A stretch of DNA of 64,000 nucleotides from Panulirus ornatus (Eukaryota > Arthropoda > Malacostraca > Decapoda > Palinuridae): NCBI RefSeq assembly GCF_036320965.1, contig NC_092234.1, positions 26,670,189-26,734,188 of the forward strand. Direction: 5' to 3'. This document shows, one piece after another, positions 1 to 9,315 of the stretch (position 1 is its first letter; each line of letters starts with the position of its first letter). Below the pieces are notes generated by a model, which was given only the letters and a program-made list of their open reading frames with translations, had not been told where the DNA came from and did no database searches. The translations under genes and the position numbers were made by a program.

Positions 1-348
1 TGTGGTCATTCTCCACTATTACACCTAATTGTAAAGTGTGTAATCAGTCAAGATTGACACTGAAGCATATAAGCATGGGCAAAAGTATTTATAATTTTAT
101 ACAGCAAAAAATGCGGTCAGTTTATCTGGTATTATTTCATTAGTGTTCTGTTCTGCTCAATACCCATTGTTTCAAAAAAATAGGTTATTGGAAATAAAAA
201 GATCAGTTTACAGGAGACAGTAATTACCTTCAATGAATGTAATATCTTTTACAGACTTCTAAAAAATGAAAGAGGGATTAAGTAACAAGAGAAAGTAATT
301 ATCCATCAATGAATGCTAATATTTTTTTACTGACATCTAATAAAGACG
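1..348. other. Single-copy AT-rich DNA with a 75-bp tandem duplication
   Basis: No gene is recognisable. From 219 a unit starting agtaatta is repeated at 294 (period about 75 bp). Both units share caatgaatg, an acttct/acatct block and, at their ends, ttaagtaaca. The second unit is interrupted at about 349 by a LINE tail and resumes at about 472 (aatgaaagatattaagtaac), so the duplication is older than the insertion. Confidence 0.6.
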
Positions 349-470
349 TGTATGTTTATACATGGTATGTGGGTGAGTTGGAGCCATCCTTTTCGCTGTT
401 TCCTGCGCTAACCTGCAAACACGCGGGAGACGGCGACAAAGGAAAATAAAATAAAATAAAATTAAAATCT
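349..470 (+). mobile_element. LINE 3'-end fragment, extremely 5'-truncated
   Basis: Only the last 100 or so bases of the LINE are present: the microsatellite-like gtatgt stretch, the terminal module (ctgtttcctgcgctaacctg, then cgcgggagacggcgacaaag) and an A-rich tail made of aaaat units. It carries no coding sequence. The insertion splits the second unit of the local 75-bp duplication. Very short copies that keep an intact 3' end are what target-primed reverse transcription leaves when it aborts early. Confidence 0.75.
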
Positions 471-497
471 TATAATGAAAGATATTAAGTAACAATG

Positions 498-2090
498 AGT
501 GTCAAATTGTGTAACTTTCAGTGACTTCAAACTTAATTACTCCTTTTAGTATTGTCATAAACCTCATTGTTAATCCGGGGGGGACAAGAAGTACTAGAGT
601 ACATTTCAGTAAAGCCTAAGACCTTACAGCAAATATTATATATAAAAACATAATGGATATGAACAGTTTTTAGTTTGTAACTAATGCAGCTGTATTTTAA
701 ACTTTACCAACATTTTTGGCATCCACTGTATGAAACAAGAAAAAATCCAGTTGGAAACAGAATGTTTATTTATGGCCTTATTGCATACAAGGACATAATA
801 ATTATATTTTCAGTAATTTTCAAGTTTACTGCTGCCACCTTTCTTTAAGATAAATCACCAAAAGTTTCAGAATTCATCTTTACGTGTGTTGAAGTCGCAT
901 AAGGTGTGCGATTCTCAGTGTAACACCATTTGTTTCAACCTTATTGTAAAGTGGGCAGGGCTTTGAGGTATAGGGGAATCTGGGGAAAATCTCAATCACA
1001 ATACATTGACATTTTTGAATGTCATAGGGAATCTTAGGGAAAAAACTCATCACCAATGTACAATTTAATGGTGCATTCATAACACTTCCCAATTAAAATC
1101 TTGCTTGGAAATAAACAGTGGGCATCCCGACATGATTTTCCTAATTGCAGATGGTTGACCACAAAAAACATTGTCCGGGTGCTTGTTCAATTCTTTAGAG
1201 CATTAATTGGTTCATATAGTTGTATATAAAGCAATTGATTGTACAAAACAGGCAAACTGTTGCCTGTAGAGTTAGAAATGCCTAATTATCCTTTAATCAT
1301 TTATGCATTCCATGAATGCCTCCATGCCGTCTAAACAGTTTGAATCTGAATTAATCCGAGATCTGCAATGTGAATAGTGAGTTCAGATGTCTACATTAGT
1401 TTTAAGGTTCTAATAATCCTTATGAGACCTGTCCACACAAGTTCGATTCTTATACTCACAGTAGACATCTGTTTTTACTACTTACCTTTCCACCAAATGA
1501 AAGAACAGGGTGAATATAACTGGAATACAGGAAAATTTTCCAAAGAATATATATTGATATTTAGATCACATACACATGCAGTCATTAAACATTGAAAGTG
1601 CATATTATTTGATTTCATATTTTCCAGTTTATATTATCACTTATACCCCACATTTTCCTGTCCCACATGACTGTACCACTAATGAGTTTAATTTGATATC
1701 AAAATATAATTTTAAAAAAGGGTACTAAAAGAAAAAATCCTACTCACTCTATATCATTTCCTTACATTACATACAAAGATTAACCATAACATAAACTAAT
1801 ATATCATACCTGTTGTAGACTTTTACAGATTCAAAAGGTTATATGATTTCCCAATGTTTTTCAGGAAAGTTTCATTAATTCACAGTTATTCCAATACTCG
1901 TATTTTTTTGTTGTTGTTGGGGAGGGGGGTATCTATAAGTTTATGTTGCTGAAGTATGAATTTATAGGGTATAGCTTTCAATCTTCTACTTGAGGATTTA
2001 TGGTGGTTATGAAAGGTTTCATTTGGAAGGGTTAAGTTCTTTGGCAAAAGATGATTAAGACATATTCATATTTATTAGAAGTCTTAAGTA
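498..2090. other. Single-copy AT-rich DNA, no feature recognised
   Basis: I see no LINE homology, convincing open frame or RNA gene. Open frames here are at most about 70 codons and have no family features. It is intergenic or intronic. Confidence 0.6.
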
Positions 2091-2208
2091 TTTTTTCCCT
2101 GTACAGATGAATGTTCGTGCTGGTGATTGTATTTTTTCTTTGTACAGATGACTGTTTATGGCTGGGTGATTGTTCTCCTTGTTTTTTTTTTTTTTTTTTT
2201 TTTTTTTT
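2091..2208. repeat. About 40-bp tandem duplication followed by a 27-base poly-T
   Basis: Two similar units, 2,091-2,130 and 2,132-2,173, each read ttttttc..tgtacagatga followed by a ctggtgattgt-like end. Poly-T occupies 2,182-2,208. The T run could be the tail of a minus-strand retroelement, but no LINE 3' module follows it, so it is better treated as a simple repeat. Confidence 0.55.
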
Positions 2209-2940
2209 ATGATTTTGCAGGGTTGTAATTTGCTTTTTGGGAGGTAGGATGACCAGTCAGAAGGCATGCTCAGTTTAAGTAAGAGTAGATGAAATGTATT
2301 TGTGGAGAAATAATAAGTTTTCTGTCTGTATATATCTCTGGTGCCCCGTTCCTTTCTGCAATAGTCCTCAATACCTAGTAGACACTCATTGCCACTTCTA
2401 TCCTTTAGTACCTCACCCTTGATAGGCTGCGGCTTCTACTCTGTGTTCGTACTGACTACTTCTACCTAATGCTCCTGCATAATGTTCCTACCTACTACTT
2501 CTTATAAATGCTACCTACCTAAATGTTCCTACCTACTTGCTACTGTCTGTTTGCTCCTATCATTTTCCCAAAAAGCAGGGCTTGCCACATAAACACTTAC
2601 CAACATTACAAAGAATGTTATGTGTGACAAGGAGAGATTGTATGTTTGTGGAAAAGAGTGCCAGTATCCTCATGTGGGTTAAGGCGAAAAAAACAGCTAC
2701 TTGAGTTACAGAATGCAACTTGACAACCAGTGAAGTGCTAACTTACGGCAGTAACCCTCACTAAAAAAACCCCCCAAGGCCCAGGCTGTCGTTGGTCATT
2801 GGCTGCTTACAACTAATACCTACAAAGGTTTTTCTTTTTCTTCTCAAAATCTGGTGCTATAGTGTTATGAGGATTGTGTAGTTTTGTTCATGCAGTTTAT
2901 GATGCTCTTATACATGTATACATGCATAATTTATTTCTTA
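2209..2940. other. Single-copy DNA with a pyrimidine-rich irregular repeat
   Basis: At about 2,440-2,560 the motif ctacctaatgctcct / ctacctaaatgttcct recurs irregularly. There is no coding signal and no recognised family. Confidence 0.5.
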
Positions 2941-3162
2941 CTATTTGCCATTATCCCAAATTAGCAAGGTAGTATTAAGAACAGAGGGGACTGTGCCTTA
3001 GAGGAATATCCTCACATTGACCCCCCTCTTGTTCCTTCTTTTGAAAAATAAAAAATGGAAGGGGAAGGATTTCCAGCCTTCCACGCTCCCTCCCCCTTTA
3101 GTTGCCTTCTTCAACATGCAAGGAATACATGGGAAGTATTCTTCTCCCCATCACCCTAAAAA
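2941..3162 (-). mobile_element. Module B, SINE-like element (copy 1)
   Basis: About 220 bp. The plus-strand order is: a gccatt..cccaaattagcaaggtag block, ttaagaacagagg, a purine-rich centre (aaaataaaaaatgg), gaaggatttccagcc, and gccttcttcaacatgcaagg..gggaagtattctt. The same order recurs at 25,172, 46,428 (opposite strand) and 54,375. The first block resembles the LINE 3' terminal module read on the minus strand, so the transcript sense is taken as minus. There is no coding capacity. It abuts the tail of the next LINE copy. Confidence 0.6.
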
Positions 3163-4705
3163 TTTATTTATTTTATTTATTTTGCTTTGTCACTGTCTCC
3201 CGCGTTTGCGAGTAGACGCGAGGAAAAGACAAAAGAAATGCACAAACCCAACCCCCATACACAATGAACACACACACCTACACGCCCACACACGCAAATA
3301 TACATACCTATACTTCTCAATGTACACATATATATACACACACTAGACACATACCAAAAAAAAATTATACCCATGCACCAATTACACTGCCTCCCCCCTA
3401 TTCATTCCATCTGGCCACCTCTCAGCCACACATGAGCTAACCATCCGCCCCCTCCCCCCTCATGTGGAGAGGAAGCACTAGGAAAAGACAACATAGGACC
3501 ATTTTCGTTCACACTCAGTCTCCAGCTGTCACGCAAAATGCCCAAAACCACAGCTCCCTTCCACATCAAGGACCCCACACAACTTGCCATGGCTTACCCC
3601 AGACGCTTCCCATGCCCTGATTCATCCACTGACAGCACGTCGACCCCGGGGGGTAAAAAAAAATACCACATCGATCCAATTCACTCTATTTCTTGCCCGC
3701 CTTTCAACCTCCTGCAAGTTCAGACAGGCCCGATCACTTCAAAATCTTTTTCCACTCCAACATTTCCACCTTTCCAATTTGGTCTCCGCTCTTCTCCTTG
3801 TTCCCTCCACCTCCAGACACATATATCCTCTTTTTGTCAATTCTTTCCTCACTCATTCACTCCATGTTGCCAAACCATATCAAAACAACCCTCCTTCTTC
3901 TCTCTTCAACCACGCTCTTTTATTTCCACACTATTCTCTCCTTACCCTTACATTACTTACTCGATCAAAACCACCTCACACCACACTTGTCCTCAAACAT
4001 CTCATTTCCAGCACATCCACCCTCCTGCGCACAACTCATCCATAGCCCATGGCCTCGCAACGCATAACAACATTGTGGAAACCACTATTCCTTCAAACAT
4101 ACCATATTAATCTTTCCGAGATAATGTTCCTCGGAGTCCTTCCACACATTCTTCAAGTCCCAGGATTTTGCCCCCCCCCCCACCCTATGATTCCTTCCAC
4201 TTACCATGGTTCCATCCGCTACCAGATTCCACTCACCAGATGGTCAAAACACTTTACTTCCTCCAGTTTTTCTCCATTCAAACTTACCGTCCAAATTGAC
4301 TTGACCCTCAAACCCTACTGTACCTAATAACCTTGCTCTTATTCACATTTACTCTTACTTTCTTCTTTCACACACTTTACAAACTCAGTCACCACTCTGC
4401 AGTTCTCACATGAATCCGCCACCAGCGCTGTATCATCACGAACAACCAACTGACGTACTTCCAAGCTCTCTCATCCAAACAGACTGATACTTGCCCCTCT
4501 TTCCAAAACTCTTGCTTTCACCCTACAAACCCCCCATCCATAAACAAATAAACAACCATGAGACATCACACACCCCTGCCGCAAACCTACATTCAACTGG
4601 AACCAATCACTTTCCTCTCTTCCTACACGTACACATGCCTTACATCTCGATAAAAACTTTTCACACTGCTTCTAAACACTTGCCTCCCACACCATATATT
4701 CTAAA

Positions 4706-4915
4706 TTAACCCTTCCACAGAGCAATCTCTATCAACTCTATCATATGCCTTCTCAGATCCATATATGCTACTTTACAATATCCATTTGCCTTTCTAATAT
4801 TTCTCACATACATTCTAGAAAGCAAACACCTGATCCACACATCCTCTACACTTCTGAAACCACACTGCTCTTCCCAATCTGAAAGCTCTGTACATGCCTT
4901 CACCCTCTCATTCAA
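4706..4915 (-). pseudogene. RT core fragment of LINE copy A
   Basis: A 69-residue open stretch on the minus strand contains EEQCGFRSVEDVWIRCLL, the RT block that in this family reads EEQCGFRSGRGCVDQ. It is followed by MDLRRHMIELIEIALWKG, a decayed form of the segment around the conserved D-x-x-K-A-(Y/F)-D motif. It is a broken piece of RT with no start or end of its own. It sits directly beside the nested insertion boundary at 4,954/4,955. Confidence 0.7.
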
Positions 4916-4946
4916 ATACCCTCCTATAATTTACCAGGAATACACA

Positions 4947-4954
4947 ACAAACTT
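4947..4954. repeat. Target-site duplication, proximal copy (acaaactt)
   Basis: It matches 5,947-5,954 exactly and marks the 3' side of nested LINE copy A1. The undisrupted family sequence contains this octamer once (caacaaacttata), which confirms it as duplicated target. Confidence 0.8.
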
Positions 4955-5586
4955 TTTTATTTATTTTTATTATACTTTGTACGCTTTCCTCCGCGTTTGC
5001 GAGGTAGCGCAAGAAACAGAACGTAAGAATGGGCCCAACCACCCCCCATAACACATGTATATACATACGTCCACACTCCAAATATACATACCTACACAGC
5101 TTTCCCCTGGTTTACCCCAATGCCTTCACATGCTTTGCTTCAATCCACTGACAGCACGTAACCCCGGTAATACCACATCGCTCCAATCACTCTATCTTGC
5201 CCCCTTTCACCCTCCTGCATGTTCAGGCCCCCATCACACAAATTCTTTTTCACATCTCATCTTTCCACCTCCTATTTGGTCTCCCTCTTCTCCTCGATCC
5301 CTCCACCACGACACATAATAATCCTCTTGTCAACTTTCCTCACTCATTCTCTCCATGTCCCAAACCACTTCAAAAACAACTCTCCTTCTGCTCTCTCAAC
5401 CATCGCCTTTTATTTCCACACATCTTCATCTTACCCTTGACGTTACTTCACTATCGATCAACCACACCTTCACACCACACATTGTCCTCAAAAAATCTCA
5501 TTTTCCAGCACATCCATACACCTGCACAACTCTATCCAAAGCCACTCCTTGCAACCATACAACATTGTTTGGCACTCACTATTCCT

Positions 5587-5781
5587 TCAAACATACCCAT
5601 TTTGCTTTCCAGAGATAATGTTTCTCGACTTCCACACATCCTTCAAGGCCCCCAGAATTTTTCGCCCCCTCCCCCCACCCTGTGATTCCACTTCCCGCTT
5701 CCATGGTTTCCACCGCTGCCAGACCACTCCCAGATATCTAAAACCCTTCACTTCCTCCAGTTTTTCTCCATCCAAACTCAC
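5587..5781 (-). pseudogene. RT C-terminal fragment of LINE copy A1
   Basis: A minus-strand stretch of 64 residues contains LDGEKLEEVKGFRYLGV, KILGALKDVWKSRN and a KQNGYV end. This is the region C-terminal to the FADD catalytic box in this LINE family (family pattern: LNGEKLEEVKCFRYLGV). It is flanked by frameshifts. Confidence 0.75.
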
Positions 5782-5847
5782 CTCCCCAATTGATACTTGA
5801 CCCTCAACCTACTGTACCTAATAACCTTGCTCTATTCACATTTACTT

Positions 5848-5873
5848 CCCCCCCCCCCCCCCCCCCCCCCCCC
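5848..5873. repeat. Poly-C run of 26
   Basis: In every other copy this LINE position reads tttactcttaac. Here an uninterrupted run of 26 C replaces one or two bases. It is either a young homopolymer expansion or a basecalling fault. Confidence 0.8.
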
Positions 5874-5946
5874 TTAACTTCTCCTTCCACACACTTTAAC
5901 AAACTCTGTCAACCAGCTTCTGCATTTCTCCCACATGAAATCAGCC

Positions 5947-5954
5947 ACAAACTT
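5947..5954. repeat. Target-site duplication, distal copy (acaaactt)
   Basis: It matches 4,947-4,954 exactly. It lies at the 5'-truncation point of copy A1. Confidence 0.8.
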
Positions 5955-6190
5955 ATACTCTGTAATTTGAGCACTCACTCTTATCCCCCTTTGCCTTTGG
6001 TACATGGCACTATCATTGCATTCCGCAATCTCAGGCACCTCACCCGATTCCATACATACATTACATAACCATTACCAACCATCAACATACAGCAACCCCT
6101 TTTTAATAAATCCCTCTGCAATACCATCCAAACCTGCTGCCGGTTTGCCGGCTTTCCATCTTCCGCAAAGCTTTTACTTACCTCTTCTCT

Positions 6191-6240
6191 ATTTTTTTTT
6201 TTTTTTTTTTTTTTATTTTATACTTTGTCGCTGTTCTCCC
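6191..6240 (-). mobile_element. About 50-bp LINE tail micro-insertion inside copy A
   Basis: Copy A should read acctcttctctgtttaccaa then atcattttcc. Instead it reads acctcttctct, then A, 23 T, atttta, tactttgtcgctgttctccc, and then aaatcattttcc. The inserted piece is the A-tail plus only the final 20 or so bases of the LINE, apparently replacing about 7 bases of target. Confidence 0.6.
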
Positions 6241-6510
6241 AAATCATTTTCCTAACCCTCTCACTTTGCAACACCACCAATCGACCAAAAAAAACACCCT
6301 ATATCTCCCCACTCTATCATCAAACACATTCAACAAACCTTCAAAATAGTCACTCCATTTCTTTCTCACATCACCACTACTTTGTTATTCACCTCCCCAT
6401 TTGCCCCTTCACTGAGTTCCCATTTGCCTCCCTTTTCTTACGCACTTTATTTACCTCCTTCCAGAACATCTATTTATTCTCCCCAAAATTTATTCTCCCT
6501 AAATTTATAT

Positions 6511-6969
6511 TTTTTCAGCCTAGAATGCACTTCTGAGATCTATGTACATCGCTATGACTTGCTATGAGTAGGCGTGAGGGTGGATTGTGCAGTGGTCGCC
6601 GATTGCGGCTGATCAGTTTTCTCAACTTGGGGCTCTGAGTTGCAGCTGTACCCAAGTTCAGGGATGCTCTCCCACAGAAATTGTTTAATTGCCTCGTAAG
6701 TTTGTCACTAAAGTCCACAGTTTGCCTTTCCTAATTAATGTTGGCAAAATGATTATGTTTCTGGCATTATCAAGTTTGTGGGATTATTAGATGAATGTAA
6801 CAAATTTAAGTCTAGAGTTGTTGCTGTAAACTGATAGAATATATTTGCTTTAGGCTACAGTAAACATAAAAAAATCTGTTTGTATTTTTCCCTCTGTAAG
6901 TGGTTTTTTGATTAACCTTGATAAATTTGTGTTTCTGCTTTTGATCTCAATGAATTATGCTATAGCAGC
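6511..6969. other. Single-copy DNA, nothing recognised
   Basis: AT-rich sequence between two LINE copies, with no open frame above about 70 codons. Confidence 0.5.
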
Positions 6970-6972
6970 AAA

Positions 6973-7006
<34 letters not shown>

Positions 7007-8375
7007 TCTCCTGTGGTTTGCGAGGTAGCGCAAGGAAACAGACGAAAGAAAGGGCCCCCAATCCACCCCCATACACAGGAAATAAAAACATACGCCCCAA
7101 CCCCCACGGCAAAATATACTTCCCTACACAGCTTTCCATGGTTTACCCCCGGAAAGCTTTAAATGCCCCGATTCAATCCACTTACAGCACGTCAACCCCG
7201 GTTAAAACCACATCGCTCCCAAAAAATTTTTTACTCTATTCCTTTCCCTCCTTTTTACCCTCCCCCGCAAGTTCAGGCCCCCCATCACACAAAATCTTTT
7301 TCCCCTCCATCTTTCCACCTCCAATTTGTCTCCTCTCTCCTCGTTCCCTCCCCCCTCCGACACATTATCCTCTTGGCAAAACTTTCCTCCTTCCCCCTCT
7401 CCATGTGCCCAAACCATTTCAAAAAACCCTCTTCTCTCTCTCAACCAGCTTTTTTATTTTCCCCAAAATCTCTCTTACCCTTTTCTTTTCTTACTCCAAT
7501 CAAAAACCACCTCACACCACACATTTCCTCAAAAAATCTCAATTTTCCCCAAAATCCATCCTCCCCCGCACAAAAATTTTTGTTGGGAAAGTTTTGGGGG
7601 GAAGAAAGGGGGGGGGGAGAGTAAGTGAGCTTTGGGAAAGGGGACATGTGTGAGGAAACCAAAGGGGAAAACTGATACAGAATGGGGAAAAAGGTGAGAA
7701 CAAAAGGAAGTAAGGGGAGGGGGAGGAATGGGATTTTATTTAGGGGGAAACAGTGTGGGTTGCCAAAAGATTTCTTTTGGCATGAGAAGAGTGGGGGGTG
7801 GGTTTATTAGAAAAGGGAGTGAGTGGTGGGGTGAAGAAGAAGAGTAAATTTTGGGAAAAAAAGAGAGAGGCCCTTTGGACGATTTTTTGGGAGGGAAAAA
7901 ATGCAGTTTTAAATGGGAGACTAAATGAAAGAGACAGGAGGTCCCAAGAAAAGGGGCAAGAGGGGAAAAAAAAAAACAAATTTAAGTTGGGGGGAGAAAA
8001 GTAACATTTTAAAATTTTTGGGAAAAATAAAAAATGGTTTTGGAAGGGTAAATAAAGTGCTAAAAAGGGGCAAAGGGGGAAGGGGAAATGGGGGAAAAAA
8101 TTTAGTTTGGGAAAGGGCAAAATTTTGGGGAAGGTTTAAAAAATAGGGTTTTTGGGGATGTGGAAAGGAGATTGGGGAAATGAAAAAAAATAATTTTTTA
8201 AAAGTTTTGTTGAATTGGTTTTTAAAAAGGGTGGGTAAAAAAGGGTGGCAAAGGATTTTTAGGGGTGTTTTTTTGGGCGAAAAAAGGTTTTGGGGGTTTT
8301 CAAATTTTTGGAAAAAAGGGTTTTTTAAAGGGAAAAATGAAAAAAATTTGGTAACCCCAAAAATTTAAAATATTT
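6970..8375 (-). mobile_element. LINE copy C with inverted 5' portion
   Basis: From 6,974 a long poly-T leads into the terminal module (tttgcgaggtagcgcaagg, 7,017-7,035) and then the 3' UTR and RT C-terminal region on the minus strand, to about 7,575. There the orientation flips: 7,576-8,366 reads the plus strand from the end of the endonuclease (gagagtaagtgagcttt, 7,616) through the pre-RT region to a tttggtaa block at about 8,350. Candidate flanking duplication: aaaatattt at 6,970-6,978 and 8,367-8,375, though this is low-complexity. The arrangement fits a twin-priming inversion with an internal deletion. Two independent insertions cannot be excluded. The inverted part is homopolymer-inflated and poorly called. 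Confidence 0.6.
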
Positions 8376-8775
8376 AAAATTTTTAATTTTTTTCAAAACC
8401 AAACCCTTTCCCCCCCAAAACCACCCAGGGTTTTCCCGCCCAAAAAATTTCAAAAAGAACCCCCGGGCCCCCCGAACAATTGCCCCCCCTTCCCCCAAAA
8501 CCTTCACTTTATCTCACATTACCCCATTTAAAAAACAGATTAAACACCAAGGGGCATCACAATCCTTTATGCAATCCCCTTTAAACCCTTTAATGTTCAC
8601 GGCCCCCACCTCTTTTTACTGCAGGGCATTTCCCTTTTCTCTTAAAAAAAAGCTCCTCACTGTTTCTATAGCTTTTCAACTCCATATGTTTGTAGCACAT
8701 TCCTTTATGGCATCTCTGCCACACCCCATATCTCAAGCTGCCGTGTTGCAGTTTCAACTGAAATCCACAGTCCCC
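8376..8775. other. Unassigned, homopolymer-inflated sequence
   Basis: Runs of C, A and T of 5-8 bases occur throughout. I find no repeat or gene homology. The base quality looks poor, so a diverged LINE piece could be hidden here. Confidence 0.4.
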
Positions 8776-9315
8776 TACCACAACTAGGCGCCACAGACAT
8801 TTCCACAAGTTTTCCATGATTGCTTTACATGCCCTTGTTTTCAGTCCTTTAACAGCATGTTGCTCCCGGTATACCACATCATTCCAGTCACCTGTTCCTG
8901 TGCATAGCCTTCACTCTTTTGCATGCTCAGACCCCCTGTTACTCAAAATCTTATCAGTCCATCCCTCCCTCTCCAGTTTGGTCCTCCCCATTCACTTTGA
9001 CCCCTCCACGGCTGACAAATGTATTGGGCTTTGTCAAATTTGTCATCACTTACTCTCCTCCTTATTCCAGAACATTTCAACAACACCCTCCTCAGCTTTC
9101 TCATACCATACTCTTATTAACACACCTCTCTCTACCCTTTTATTACATTTTCATCAAACCACCTCACTCCACATATTGGTCCTCAAACATTTCATATCCC
9201 AGCACATCCACTCTACTCCACTCATCCTAGTTTGTAGCCCCATGCTTTGCATACCATACAACATCATTGGAACTACTATACCAACATTATACCAGTGTAA
9301 CATCTTTCAAAGAGG
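8776..9315 (-). mobile_element. Old, diverged LINE copy D (minus)
   Basis: It starts ccacaactaggcgccacaga, like the copy at 11,986, and continues through recognisable blocks (cggtataccacatc, catgctcaga, tgtcaaattt, catcaaaccacctcactcc, cagcacatccact, ccatacaacatcattggaac). It lacks the young family's 3' terminal module, so it belongs to an older subfamily or has lost its end. Substitutions, rather than indels, dominate the divergence. Confidence 0.7.

Larger units (their letters stand above)
4955..5946 (-). mobile_element. LINE copy A1 nested in copy A, with 8-bp TSD
   Basis: This copy carries a T-rich tail (plus strand), the terminal module at about 4,985-5,040, the 3' UTR and the RT C-terminal region up to the block ending cacatgaaatcagccac. 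It is flanked by acaaactt at 4,947-4,954 and 5,947-5,954. Copy A's own sequence (ccaggaatac..caaactt | atactctgtaatttgagc) resumes exactly across the insertion. It is therefore a younger, 5'-truncated insertion of the same family in the same orientation, about 1 kb long. Confidence 0.85.
3163..6510 (-). mobile_element. LINE copy A (minus), carrying two nested insertions
   Basis: Read on the minus strand this runs from just upstream of the RT to the 3' end, with an A-rich tail (ttttatttat on the plus strand at about 3,170). The order from 3,180 upward is terminal module, 3' UTR, RT C-terminal region, RT core and pre-RT region, fading into single-copy DNA at about 6,510. The copy is interrupted at 4,955-5,946 by a second copy and at 6,191-6,240 by a tail fragment. 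The endonuclease is absent (5' truncation). Frameshifts occur every few hundred bases, so it cannot be translated in full. Confidence 0.85.

Noticed and set aside
3538..4110. 190-codon plus-strand open frame rich in P, S, H and T
   Set aside because: It is the antisense shadow of LINE copy A, whose coding strand is minus. Similar proline/serine/histidine-rich shadows recur in every minus-strand copy.
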